A DNA stretch of 64,000 bases. Origin: Levilactobacillus brevis (GTDB taxonomy: Bacteria; Bacillota; Bacilli; Lactobacillales; Lactobacillaceae). The first letter of the stretch is position 1; each line of letters begins with the position of its first letter. Below, in pieces: positions 8,890 through 18,058 of the stretch. The notes beneath the pieces are model-generated. The model made no database searches. It was not told the origin of the DNA and worked only from the letters and a program-made list of their open reading frames with translations. The translations under genes were made by a program, and so were the position numbers. The stretch is taken from positions 744,001 to 808,000 of the forward strand of contig CP079699.1 in NCBI GenBank assembly GCA_021383565.1. The letters run 5' to 3'.

Positions 8890-9470
8890 CGGTCGTAGCT
8901 GAGGATTGAAAGCTAGAAAACGGCTAGAATCAGTCGTGTGACAAGGATAATAGCCATTATGATAGGGTAATCTCGTGCTGGTCGCCTTACCGTTCGCCAA
9001 ATTTGGTCTGGAACGCGGTGGGTAGGGACGGGACAAGCCAAAGCGCGGTCTTGTCCCTCGCTTTGAGCCGAAAGCCCGCGTCTCAAAGACGCCGGTTTCC
9101 AAGAGGAACACTTGGAAACCCCCACGGCTGAGACCAAATTTAGCTCACTCACGGCTACATGTGAGGTAGCCAATTATGCCGGTCGAACGTGGCCACGCCA
9201 GCGATGCCACCGCGTGTTTAGTGGTTTTCAGCCATCGTAACCGGAGACAGCCAGAGATGGAGGTAGCCGTGACAGCGGTGTTAGCTGGCGTCTTAGGTCA
9301 GCTTACAGCGCGGGACGTGTTTGGAGCCTGGCGAATTTTGCCAGGCTTCAAACCGAGCCGGAGGACCGCTTCTCAGGCCGCAGGCGGTCCCCACAGCACC
9401 GGAATCTCTGGCAGCCGCAGGTGGTGTCAATGACTCGTTTAATGGCGATAAGCTTTGTTAGCTGAACGCA
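8890..9470 (-). repeat. Dispersed repeat, copy A (candidate structured RNA)
   Basis: About 580 bp whose reverse complement aligns along nearly its whole length with 30078-30645 (copy B). A 5' portion is also shared with copy C (32588-32696). Anchors found in A and B include CCAGAGATTCCGG, GGGGACCGCCTGCGGCC, CACGTCCCGCGCTGTAAGCT, CTACCTCCATCTCTGGCTGT and GAGCTAAATTTGGTCTCAGC. No transposase or terminal inverted repeat was seen. Small frames in it (for example - strand 8913-9173) are probably by-products. Its 3' end lies against the fhs terminator, and it would be transcribed towards fhs. Confidence 0.85.
8999..9141 (-). ncRNA. Predicted multi-hairpin core of repeat copy A
   Basis: An 11-bp closing helix (AGACCAAATTT 9131-9141 with AAATTTGGTCT 8999-9009) encloses three hairpins. 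They are GGTTTCCAAG/CTTGGAAACC (9094-9103/9111-9120, 7-nt loop), GCGTCT/AGACGC (9078-9083/9087-9092) and GGGACAAG/CTTGTCCC (9030-9037/9050-9057). Copy B keeps all helices despite base changes. The family is not one I can name; RNA status is an inference from covariation. Confidence 0.5.
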
Positions 9471-9726
9471 AGTCCCTCTACTAACTACTAATGTTTTTTT
9501 CGGCCAATTTGTTGCAGTCGGGAGCCAATAAAAAATCATTTTCGTTTTCAGGGCGAATTGGTTCAGTCACTGATCAATGGACGGAATCCTTATTTCGTGG
9601 GGCTTTATCGCCGGTAGCCACGCCTAATCCGTCGGGGGATGACCGTTGTGCCCCGTGATAACTAAGCGGTTAGGTCGGGTTCTCGAACTTTTATTTCGTC
9701 CAAACCGTCAAACGCCCGGTTTTTCT
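9471..9726. other. Intergenic region upstream of lspA, no gene seen
   Basis: No coding frame or recognisable RNA element was found between repeat A and the lspA promoter. Confidence 0.5.
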
Positions 9727-9734
9727 GGTATAAT
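9727..9734 (+). promoter_or_regulatory. lspA promoter (extended -10)
   Basis: TGGTATAAT contains a perfect TATAAT at 9729-9734 with an extended TG. The -35 (CGTCAA at 17 bp) is weak. Confidence 0.6.
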
Positions 9735-9772
9735 TTTCAACAACGACTTATAGGAAAGGTGTTCCAGAAGTT

Positions 9773-10237
9773 ATGCTGATAGCTGATACCATCTTAATCA
9801 TTTGTCTGGTCGGGATTGACCAGTGGATCAAATACGCCGTGGTGGCCAACATCCCCCTCGGCGGTGAACAGAGCTTTATCCCCGGATTGGTGTCGCTGAC
9901 CCATCTGCGTAATAACGGGGCCGCCTGGAGCATCCTGCAGGGCCAAATGTGGTTCTTCGCCATCATCGCGGTGGTGGCCCTAGGCATCATGGGAGTCTTC
10001 TTCTGGCGGTACCGGAATCAAGGGGAACACTGGCCGGAAGAATTGGGCTTAGCGCTCATGATGGCCGGCACCATCGGGAACTTTATCGATCGTCTGACGC
10101 AAGGTTACGTGGTTGATATGTTCCAACTGGACTTTATTAATTTTCCGATTTTTAACTTTGCCGACAGTTGTTTAACGGTCGGTGTGATATTTATTGCGAT
10201 CGGGGTCTTTCTCGCCGATCGTCGGGAGGCACAGTAA
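9773..10237 (+). CDS. lspA: Lipoprotein signal peptidase (SPase II)
   Basis: 154 residues with four membrane helices. It removes signal peptides from prolipoproteins at the membrane after lipidation. The two catalytic aspartates are D106 in GTIGNFIDRL and D131 in FNFADSCL; the HLRNNGAAWSIL loop (44-55) is also conserved. The ATG at 9773 follows AGGAAAGGTG at slightly long spacing. The stop overlaps the next start (TAATG), so lspA and the pseudouridine synthase gene form one operon, the usual pairing in Firmicutes. Confidence 0.97.
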   Translation: MLIADTILIICLVGIDQWIKYAVVANIPLGGEQSFIPGLVSLTHLRNNGAAWSILQGQMWFFAIIAVVALGIMGVFFWRYRNQGEHWPEELGLALMMAGTIGNFIDRLTQGYVVDMFQLDFINFPIFNFADSCLTVGVIFIAIGVFLADRREAQ

Positions 10238-11160
10238 TGCAGATAGAAGATTTTACCGTTCAGAAGACGGCACGCTTAGACAAGCTGGTCGCCGAAACGG
10301 TCCCTACCATTTCGCGGTCACAGGCCAAGGGGGCCATCGAGGCCGGTCAGATTACGATCGACGGCCAAGTGGCCAAACCCAAGGATAAGCCGGCCGTGGG
10401 CGCTCAGATTCATATTGAGTTGCCCGACCCGCAGCCGATTGACCTGACGCCGGAGAACATTCCCTTAGACATCGTCTACGAGGACGATGACGTCATCGTG
10501 GTGAACAAGCCTCAGGGGATGGTCGTCCATCCCGCACCGGGCCATCCCAACCATACGCTGGTGAATGCCCTGTTGTACCACAGCCCGCTGTCGAGCATTA
10601 ACGGGACGTTGCGGCCCGGAATTGTTCACCGAATCGATAAGGACACCTCGGGCCTCCTGATGGTCGCCAAGAACGACCACGCCCACCAGAGCTTGTCGGC
10701 CCAGTTGCAGGCCAAGACCAACCTCCGCGAATACGTGGCGATCGTCCACGGCAATTTTAAGGAAGAAGAGGGCGTGATTCGCGCGCCACTTGGTCGGTCG
10801 CCCAAGGACCGCAAGAAGCAGGCGGTCGTGGCCGATGGTCGGCCGGCCGTCACCCATTTCCGGGTGTTGGAGCGCTATGGCACCTATACCCTGATTGCCT
10901 GCCGGTTAGAGACCGGGCGGACCCACCAGATTCGGGTGCACATGGCCTACATCAATCATCCGGTCGCCGGTGACCCCTTATACGGGCCCAAGAAGACGCT
11001 CAAGGGTGAGGGCCAGTTTTTACACGCCCGCGAGTTGGGCTTTGTTCAGCCCACGACGGGGAAGCAATTGGACTTCACGGCGCCGGTTCCCGCGCATTTT
11101 ATGGCGGTTGTGAAGAAACTACGCCGTGAGGCCGGATTACCAGTTGACAAAGCAATTTAG
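10237..11160 (+). CDS. RluD-type 23S rRNA pseudouridine synthase
   Basis: 307 residues: an N-terminal S4 RNA-binding domain (RLDKLVAETVPTISRSQAKGAIEAGQITIDG, about 13-43) and an RluA/RluD catalytic domain with HRIDKDTSGL at 131-140 (D134 is the nucleophile position). RTHQIRVHMAYINHPVAGDPLYG is the second signature. It isomerises uridines in large-subunit rRNA. The start is the ATG at 10237, overlapping the lspA stop by one base. This is the B. subtilis ylyB position next to lspA and ahead of pyrR. Confidence 0.95.
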   Translation: MQIEDFTVQKTARLDKLVAETVPTISRSQAKGAIEAGQITIDGQVAKPKDKPAVGAQIHIELPDPQPIDLTPENIPLDIVYEDDDVIVVNKPQGMVVHPAPGHPNHTLVNALLYHSPLSSINGTLRPGIVHRIDKDTSGLLMVAKNDHAHQSLSAQLQAKTNLREYVAIVHGNFKEEEGVIRAPLGRSPKDRKKQAVVADGRPAVTHFRVLERYGTYTLIACRLETGRTHQIRVHMAYINHPVAGDPLYGPKKTLKGEGQFLHARELGFVQPTTGKQLDFTAPVPAHFMAVVKKLRREAGLPVDKAI

Positions 11161-11208
11161 GTTTTTTATGCTAAACGTACGAGATAAGCGGGTTTGCCGG
11201 TAGCTAGA

Positions 11209-11251
11209 CGGGCGGGTTTCTTCACCAGATTTTGCCGAAGAAACCGGCCCG
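11209..11251 (+). promoter_or_regulatory. Hairpin in the pyrR leader (terminator or attenuator)
   Basis: CGGGCGGGTTTCTTC (11209-11223) pairs with GAAGAAACCGGCCCG (11237-11251), 14 of 15 pairs. It is followed only by a short TTT, so it is a weak terminator at best. It lies between rluD-type and pyrR, where pyr operons carry PyrR-controlled attenuators. I could not find the usual PyrR-binding loop consensus. Confidence 0.45.
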
Positions 11252-11274
11252 TTTCCTGCACATGAACGCCGTGA

Positions 11275-11829
<555 letters not shown>

Positions 11830-11853
11830 ACTTGATAAAGGGGCCGATTTAGC

Positions 11854-12930
11854 ATGGCAAAACGCTATTTGATTTTAGAAGACGGCTCGGCCTACGCCGG
11901 TGAGGGATTTGGTGCTGGCGCCACTACGAGCGGAGAAGTCATTTCCAACTTAAATCTTTTAGGCTATCAGGAAACGATTACCGATCAAATTTATCACAAC
12001 CAAATCATTATCTTTGCCCAACCGGCCATTGGCAATGTGGGGATTAACCACGATAGTTATGAATCCATTCTGCCAACGGCCAAGGGGATGGTGGTGCGCG
12101 ACGTCACCAACATCTCGACCAATCGTTTGTCGCGGCTGTCGCTGGACGAGTTTCTCCAGCAGCACAACATCCCCGGTATCAGTGGGATCGACACGCGGCA
12201 CTTGGTTCGCAAATTGCGCAAGATGGCGGGACCGGTCAAGGGGAGTATCGTGGATGTCGCAGACGCTCACGCCTTTGACCAGTTGAATGCCACGGTGCTG
12301 ACGAATCGCCAGGTCGATCAGGTCGCCACGCCCAAGCCGTATCCCAACCCGGATACCGGGAAGAACGTGGTGGTGATTGACTTTGGTCTGAAGCACGGGA
12401 TCTTACGGCAATTGTCGGAGCGCCGGTGTAACGTCACGGTCCTGCCGTGGACGGCTAGCGCCCAGGATGTCTTGAACCTCGACCCGGACGGCGTTTTATT
12501 GTCGACGGGACCGGGCTCGCCGCTCGATTTAGGCGAGGACGTTCTAGAGATGATTCGCACGGTTCAAGCGGAGATTCCGCTGTTTGCGATTGGCCTAGGA
12601 CACGAATTGTTTGCCCTGGCCAATGGGGCACAACTGGAGGCCTTGCCGGTGGAGTATCACGGCAGTAGCCATCCCATTCGCCGGATCATCACCAACGATA
12701 TCATTTACGCGACGCAGGGTCAGGGGTACGCGGTGATCGCTAAGTCGATTGACCGGGACCGCCTGATTACGACCTACGTGGACCTGATCAACGGGACCGT
12801 TCAGGGATTGCGCCACCGGGACTACCCGGCATTTTCCGTGCAGTTCTTTGCGGACGGTGCCCCAGGTCCTCACGAGAGTCGCGACCTATTCGATGAATTC
12901 ATGGAAGCTATGACAGCACGGGAGGGATAA
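11854..12930 (+). CDS. carA: CarA-like protein with degenerate glutaminase site
   Basis: 358 residues, normal length for the carbamoyl-phosphate synthase small subunit. The N-terminal domain (LILEDGSAYAGEGFG; GISGIDTRHLVRKLR) and the class I amidotransferase fold are recognisable. The catalytic positions are changed. Canonical GICLGHQ is AIGLGHE (245-251), so the nucleophilic Cys is Gly247. Canonical QYHPEASPGPH is QFFADGAPGPH (330-340), so catalytic His is Phe332 and Glu is Asp334. It should not hydrolyse glutamine. It keeps an open frame and is coupled to carB. Confidence 0.9.
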   Translation: MAKRYLILEDGSAYAGEGFGAGATTSGEVISNLNLLGYQETITDQIYHNQIIIFAQPAIGNVGINHDSYESILPTAKGMVVRDVTNISTNRLSRLSLDEFLQQHNIPGISGIDTRHLVRKLRKMAGPVKGSIVDVADAHAFDQLNATVLTNRQVDQVATPKPYPNPDTGKNVVVIDFGLKHGILRQLSERRCNVTVLPWTASAQDVLNLDPDGVLLSTGPGSPLDLGEDVLEMIRTVQAEIPLFAIGLGHELFALANGAQLEALPVEYHGSSHPIRRIITNDIIYATQGQGYAVIAKSIDRDRLITTYVDLINGTVQGLRHRDYPAFSVQFFADGAPGPHESRDLFDEFMEAMTAREG

Positions 12931-12933
12931 GGC

Positions 12934-15507
12934 TTGCAGAACTTGGATGACTTACAAAAAGTTTTGATCATTGGGAGTGGTCCGACGGAGATTGGCCACG
13001 AGACCGAGCTGGACAGCGCCACGGTACAGATCATCACGAACTTTAAAAAACACGGGGTGCGGACGCTCGTGATTGACAACAATCCCTTCTCCGTGGCCTT
13101 AGAAGAGATTCAACCCACCAATATGTACATTCAGGCGGTCACCACCGCCAACGTCCGACACATCATTGAGCGGGACCAGCCAGACGCCATTCTGCCAACA
13201 CTTGGTGGATTACTGGGCGTGCGGATTACCCAAGAGTTAATTGAAAGCGGCGACATTGGCCGGTTTGGCATTACTATTCTGGGGATGCCCGCGACCACGG
13301 TGCGCCAGATTAATAATCCAGCGGCCCTGAACAGTACACTTAAAGAGATTCACGAACCGGTGATTGAGGCCAAGGTCGTCGCGACGGAAGACGAAGCATT
13401 GGGGCTGGTCGAATCGATTGGTTTTCCGCTGATCGTCAAGCCGGTAGCCCCACGGCTGGATACGAACCGCACGATTTGTGAAAATGTGGACGACATGTTG
13501 GACGCGTTGGGACAGGGCTTCTCCCAGTCGCGATTTGACCAGTGCACGTTGGAACGTAGTGTCGTGGGGTATAAGGAAATCGAGATGATTGCGGTCCGCG
13601 ACGTGGCGGATACCCGGATTCTGATTGCCGGCCTCGAGAACGTCGATCCAATTGGGATTCATTCCGGGGATTCCATCGTCGTGACGCCCCCACAGACCCT
13701 CAACGATCGGGAGTATCAGGACCTACGGGATGCTACTTTTCGGGTGGCCACTGAGCTGGACGTAGTCGGGGTCATTCACATTCACTTTGCCCTTAATCCC
13801 GATAACCAACACTTCTACGTGACCAAGATTGCGCCGTACTTCACGCGTGGCGTGGCCCTGGCTGCCCGGACCACCGGGTATCCGCTGGCCTTCGTGGTCG
13901 GCGGTTTACTGCTGGGGCAGCGACTGGTCGACATCAAGTTGCCGAGTCGCTTTATCAAGCAGACGGCCATCATGGAGCCCAGTATTGACCACGTGAGCGT
14001 GCGGATTCCCATCTGGCCCTTCCAGGAGATTCCGGATGCCGACCAGCATTTGGACACGGTCATGAAGGCCGTGGGGTCGACCATCGGCATTGGCCGGTCG
14101 GTCGAAGAGGCCATGTTAAAGTCGGTCCGGAGCTCGCAGTTCTCGCCCCGAGACGTCCTACCCAGTGTCAGCAATCTCACCGATGGGGAAATGATTAGCC
14201 AGCTGATTCACCCACTGGCCAACCGCATTCTCGTCTTGATTGAAGCCCTGCGGCGGGGATACGATCCCGACGAACTGAGCGAATTGACCAAGATTGATAA
14301 TTTCTACTTCGTTAAGCTCCAGCATCTGTTGAAGATTGAAAAACGCATCAAGGAAAATCCCTTGGACGTGGAGACGTTGCGGGTTGCCCGGTACTACGGT
14401 TTCGGGGACGGCATGATTGCCCGCATCTGGCAGACGGATACGGCCGCCATTCGACAATTGTCGGCCGAGGCGGCCATTCAGCCGACCTACAAGATGATTG
14501 AACCCACGGCCGGGGAATTCGATGAACACGCCAGCGGTTATTACAGCACCTTCGAGTACGAGAACGAAAGCGAACCCCTGGGCGACCGGACGGCGTTAGT
14601 TCTGGGCCGCGGAGGCAACCAACTGGGGCCGAACACGGCGGCGGAGTATTTCACCACCGAGATGCTCAAGCAGTTAAAACGTGCCGGTTTCCACACCATC
14701 CTGATGAACACCAATCCGAACGCAATTGGCATAGCACCGGAGTTCACGGATAAACAGTATGTGGACCCCATTCAACTGGGTGACGTGCTCAACGTGATTA
14801 AGGTGGAGCACCCGGACATCGTGATCGTGCCAGGGAATCGTCATTATTTAACGCGGGAGCTAAGCAAGCTGAATCTGAACTTGCACGTCTTGCCACCGGA
14901 CCAAGAGATCGGCCAACCCCAACCCAAGCGTGCGACCATCGGCGTCAGCCTATTCGTGCACGAACAACATAAGATTGCGGTGGGGGTCATGGACATGATT
15001 GCCCCGGGGATGAATCAAGACATCGCCCAGGTCACGGCCTTTCGGATGCCCGCGGAACTTCCGAAGGCCGATCGGTTGCGCCTGGTCGAACAGGCCAAGC
15101 AGGCCGTTAGCGAGCATCAACTGACGGGGATGGTCCAGATTCTCTTTGCCCCGAAGACCACGACCGGTAAGCAGCTGGAAGTGGTCGGTGTACGGCCAAC
15201 CCGGTTGACCGAGATGGCCTTCTTAAGCAAGGTCACCGGCATCAACTGGGTGCGCATGCTGACGCGGCAACACATCGGGACCTTGGATGATGCCGAGCTA
15301 AGTGCGGTCAAGATTGACTTGAATAGCCAGCGGGTAGCATTGATGAACGCGGTCTTCCCGTTCCGCCAACTCCACGTCCTGAACCGACCGGGGACCACGG
15401 ATCAGGAAATGGGCGCCACGATTGCCTTTGGATCGAGTGAGGCGTTGACTCTCAGCAATCTGAGTGATACCGAACAGCTGGATAAGATTATCAACCGGAC
15501 GATTTAG
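12934..15507 (+). CDS. carB: CarB-like protein, both ATP-grasp sites degenerate, MGS domain absent
   Basis: 857 residues against about 1,060 in normal large subunits. Family relationship is clear (MEPSIDHVSVRIPIWPF; YYSTFEYENESEP; FLSKVTG). In the first ATP-grasp the Gly-rich loop TMGGSGGG is replaced by VAPRLDTNR (171-179), and the metal motif E-M-N-P-R by K-I-A-P-Y (298-302). In the second half about 100 residues of ATP-grasp are missing and E-V-N-P-R reads G-V-R-P-T (752-756). The C-terminal allosteric domain is absent. It starts at TTG (12934), 3 bp after the carA stop. Confidence 0.9.
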   Translation: MQNLDDLQKVLIIGSGPTEIGHETELDSATVQIITNFKKHGVRTLVIDNNPFSVALEEIQPTNMYIQAVTTANVRHIIERDQPDAILPTLGGLLGVRITQELIESGDIGRFGITILGMPATTVRQINNPAALNSTLKEIHEPVIEAKVVATEDEALGLVESIGFPLIVKPVAPRLDTNRTICENVDDMLDALGQGFSQSRFDQCTLERSVVGYKEIEMIAVRDVADTRILIAGLENVDPIGIHSGDSIVVTPPQTLNDREYQDLRDATFRVATELDVVGVIHIHFALNPDNQHFYVTKIAPYFTRGVALAARTTGYPLAFVVGGLLLGQRLVDIKLPSRFIKQTAIMEPSIDHVSVRIPIWPFQEIPDADQHLDTVMKAVGSTIGIGRSVEEAMLKSVRSSQFSPRDVLPSVSNLTDGEMISQLIHPLANRILVLIEALRRGYDPDELSELTKIDNFYFVKLQHLLKIEKRIKENPLDVETLRVARYYGFGDGMIARIWQTDTAAIRQLSAEAAIQPTYKMIEPTAGEFDEHASGYYSTFEYENESEPLGDRTALVLGRGGNQLGPNTAAEYFTTEMLKQLKRAGFHTILMNTNPNAIGIAPEFTDKQYVDPIQLGDVLNVIKVEHPDIVIVPGNRHYLTRELSKLNLNLHVLPPDQEIGQPQPKRATIGVSLFVHEQHKIAVGVMDMIAPGMNQDIAQVTAFRMPAELPKADRLRLVEQAKQAVSEHQLTGMVQILFAPKTTTGKQLEVVGVRPTRLTEMAFLSKVTGINWVRMLTRQHIGTLDDAELSAVKIDLNSQRVALMNAVFPFRQLHVLNRPGTTDQEMGATIAFGSSEALTLSNLSDTEQLDKIINRTI

Positions 15508-15542
15508 TCGGTTGGCGGCTTAATTTAAAATTGTATCTAACA

Positions 15543-15582
15543 AAAAGCATCTCCTCAATGTGAAATGAGGGGATGCTTTTTA
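15543..15582. terminator. Bidirectional terminator between carB and rqcH
   Basis: AAAAGCATC-CCTCA / TGAGG-GATGCTTTTT, with A and T runs on both sides, serving the convergent genes. Confidence 0.88.
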
Positions 15583-15613
15583 GTTTAGCCATTAGTTGTA
15601 ACTAGCAATTAAG

Positions 15614-17323
15614 CTAGTTATCGGCCATTTTTTCGACCAGCGCGCTTTCCGGCGTCACGTAAACCGTGCGTTGGCCAGTGAAAATAACGTAGCCAGGCTT
15701 GGCGCCGTTGGGCTTGTGCAGCCGTTTAACGGGCAGGTAGTCCACGGGCACGTTGCTGGACTCACGGCCCTTGGAGAAGTAGGCGGCCAGGTTGGCGGCC
15801 TCCAGAATCGTGGCCTCGCTGGGATGGTCGGCGTGAATGATCACGTGTGATCCCGGCATGTCCTTGACGTGGAGCCAAATATCGGTGCGCTTGGCGGTGT
15901 GGAGACTCAACTGGTCATTTTGCAGGTTGTTCTTCCCCACGGAAATCTTGGTGCCATCGCTAGCGGTGAACCGATCGGGCTTGCTGACCTTTTGCCGACG
16001 TTGCTTCTTATTCTTTTTCTGATGGTCGTGATCACGGAGGTAACCGCCTTGTTGGAGTTCGAGTCGAATGTCGACCAGGTCCTTAGGCGCAGCCAGTTCG
16101 ATCTGGGCCATGATGTTGGTGAAGTAATCGACGTCGGCCTGCGTGATCTTCAACTGCTCGTTCACGTAGGTGACGGCGTTCTTGGCCTTTTGGTACCACT
16201 TGAAGTACTTCTGTGCGTTTTGATTCGGTGAAAGCTGGTTACTGAGCTGGATCTTAAGTGGTTTATTCTCGTCGTAGAAGTTCGGCAGAGACACCGACGT
16301 TTGCCCGCGTTCCACCTGATTCAGGTAGGTCGTCAAGATTTCACCCTTGATACGGTACTCGTCGGCGTTCTCCGTCTCGGCGAGGGTCCGCTGGAGCTTC
16401 TTGAGCTTGTTGCGGTTCTTCTTCAGTTCATTACGCACGACGCGAATCAGGACGCTTCCTTGCTGCTGAACACGGTCGCGTTCGGCCTTGTCCTGGTAGT
16501 AGGTGTCGAGCAGTTCGCTAAGCGTGGCTGCGGCCTGCTGCTGGCCATCGGTCGGGTAAGGAAAGGCGGTAAAGCTGGTCTTGCCCTTAGGAGAGATGGT
16601 CAGCGTGGGTTGGGGATCATCGAAGCCAGCGAAAAATTCCGTGAAGTGTTTTGGCGCATCGCCGGGTTCGTGAAGGGCACTGGCCAGGGCCGCCGCGGTG
16701 TCCTTGCCGAGACCCTGGTACTGGTGCTGAAGCGTCTGGGCCAGCACTTCACGGTTAGGGAAGTCGCGTAACGTCTGCGTGAGGTCCGCCTGGGGTCCGG
16801 CAAAGGGATCGGCGAGGTCCTGCTTCGGTGGATTGATGTACTGGGCACCCGGGAGTAAGAGCCGATACCGGTTCTGATCGGAACCGACGTGCTTGATGGC
16901 GTCTAGAATTTTCTGACTGGCGCTGTCCACTAGAATGACGTTACTGTGGCGTGCCATGATTTCAATAATCAAGAGGAGCTCTTGTTGGTCCCCCAGTTCG
17001 TTGCGGGAGGTAAAGTGGAGGTGAACGACCCGGTCGTTAGCGACCTGGGTGATTCCCTTGAGAATGGCGCCTTGGAGGTATTTCCGCAGAATCATGGTAA
17101 AGTTGGTGGGAACGGGCGGATTGACGTAAGGAATCTGCGTCACTTGAATCCGCGCGTAGGTCGGGTTGGCCGATAGGAGAATTGGATAATTATGGCTGTT
17201 GGCCCGAATCGTCAGGACGACTTCATTGTCGTAGGGCTGGTTAATCTTGCTAACCCGGCCAGTCGTTAGATGACGACTGAGTTCCTGAACCATTGCATGG
17301 GTAAAGGATCCGTCAAATGACAT
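15614..17323 (-). CDS. rqcH: Rqc2/NEMF homolog RqcH (fibronectin-binding protein A family)
   Basis: 569 residues with the NFACT-N domain (MSFDGSFTHAMVQELSRHLTTGRVSKINQPYDNEVVL), a central coiled-coil (around KAERDRVQQQGSVLIRVVRNELKKNRNKLKKLQ) and the NFACT-R domain (TASDGTKISVGKNNLQNDQLSLHTAKRTDIWLHVKDMPGSHVII). RqcH recruits Ala-tRNA to stalled 50S subunits and adds alanine tails. Older annotations call it fibronectin-binding protein. Length is normal and it is monocistronic behind the bidirectional terminator. Confidence 0.93.
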   Translation of the reverse strand: MSFDGSFTHAMVQELSRHLTTGRVSKINQPYDNEVVLTIRANSHNYPILLSANPTYARIQVTQIPYVNPPVPTNFTMILRKYLQGAILKGITQVANDRVVHLHFTSRNELGDQQELLLIIEIMARHSNVILVDSASQKILDAIKHVGSDQNRYRLLLPGAQYINPPKQDLADPFAGPQADLTQTLRDFPNREVLAQTLQHQYQGLGKDTAAALASALHEPGDAPKHFTEFFAGFDDPQPTLTISPKGKTSFTAFPYPTDGQQQAAATLSELLDTYYQDKAERDRVQQQGSVLIRVVRNELKKNRNKLKKLQRTLAETENADEYRIKGEILTTYLNQVERGQTSVSLPNFYDENKPLKIQLSNQLSPNQNAQKYFKWYQKAKNAVTYVNEQLKITQADVDYFTNIMAQIELAAPKDLVDIRLELQQGGYLRDHDHQKKNKKQRRQKVSKPDRFTASDGTKISVGKNNLQNDQLSLHTAKRTDIWLHVKDMPGSHVIIHADHPSEATILEAANLAAYFSKGRESSNVPVDYLPVKRLHKPNGAKPGYVIFTGQRTVYVTPESALVEKMADN

Positions 17324-17567
17324 AAAAACAACACCTTTCTAACACATTATTTTTTATAAGAAGACGCGATCATGTTCAGTGCTAGCGTGGGGACCCGAAC
17401 ACCTCATGGTTGGGGATCCGGCAACACGCAGCTGATTTCACCGTTAAAAACGACACAACTTAAAGTATACCGGCCCAGTGGCGGAAGTGCAAAGAAGTTT
17501 CCTTGGAATCGGAGGAATTCGGGCGTAAAACTTGTCATCAAATTGACTTGTGATTAGCAACCAAATC

Positions 17568-17582
17568 GTTGTACAATACAAC
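17568..17582 (+). promoter_or_regulatory. marR promoter with palindromic operator
   Basis: GTTGTA-CAA-TACAAC is a perfect inverted repeat and contains the -10-like TACAAT. TTGTGA lies 18 bp upstream as a possible -35. A palindrome on the -10 just before marR suggests autorepression. Confidence 0.6.
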
Positions 17583-17600
17583 CAAAAGGAGTGAGGGCAA

Positions 17601-18032
17601 ATGAAATCCAGTTTAGCGGCGTTAATGGCCATCAATAAAGTACAACAAACGTTGCTGCAACGGATGACCAAGCAACATCATCTGACCGTATCCGAGTGGC
17701 AGCTACTCGACCATATCGGGGGCGGTGAGAACACCCAAGAAATTCTTGCCCAGAAAACCAAGTTGGACACCTCGACACTGAGTCGCCAACTCAAGGGCCT
17801 CGTGGCCAAAGAAATGGTGACCAAGAAAGCAATTGGGCGGGATAAACGTCAGTTAGTCTATACAATAACTGATAATGGCACGGAAACGGCCGCAACGATC
17901 AATTCGGCTTTTGAGGCGTTATCCGATGATGTCTTTGAACACTGGTCAACCGATGAACGCAATTTATTACAGATATTATTGAACCGGCTCGATAAAAGTA
18001 TGGACCGGCAACGCACCGTTAAGGAACCATAA
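17601..18032 (+). CDS. MarR family transcriptional regulator
   Basis: 143 residues with a winged helix-turn-helix: TVSEWQLLDHIGGGENTQEILAQKTKLDTSTLSRQLKGLVAKEMVTKKAIGRDKRQLVYTITDNG. The wing DKRQLVYTIT is the MarR signature. AAAGGAGTGAGG precedes the ATG. It is followed closely by the phosphodiesterase and MFS genes, which may be its regulon. Confidence 0.9.
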   Translation: MKSSLAALMAINKVQQTLLQRMTKQHHLTVSEWQLLDHIGGGENTQEILAQKTKLDTSTLSRQLKGLVAKEMVTKKAIGRDKRQLVYTITDNGTETAATINSAFEALSDDVFEHWSTDERNLLQILLNRLDKSMDRQRTVKEP

Positions 18033-18058
18033 GGGCGTTTAAGCATAAGGAGTGAGTC

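Noticed and set aside
8913-9173. Minus-strand 86-residue frame in repeat A, similar to the 61-residue frame at 30367-30552 in repeat B
   Set aside because: The similarity follows from the DNA repeat. Differences fall at co-varying stem positions and change amino acids freely, no ribosome site is shared, and the frames end at different places.
9176-9433. Plus-strand 85-residue frame in repeat A
   Set aside because: It lies opposite the conserved repeat strand, is not open in copy B and has no ribosome site.
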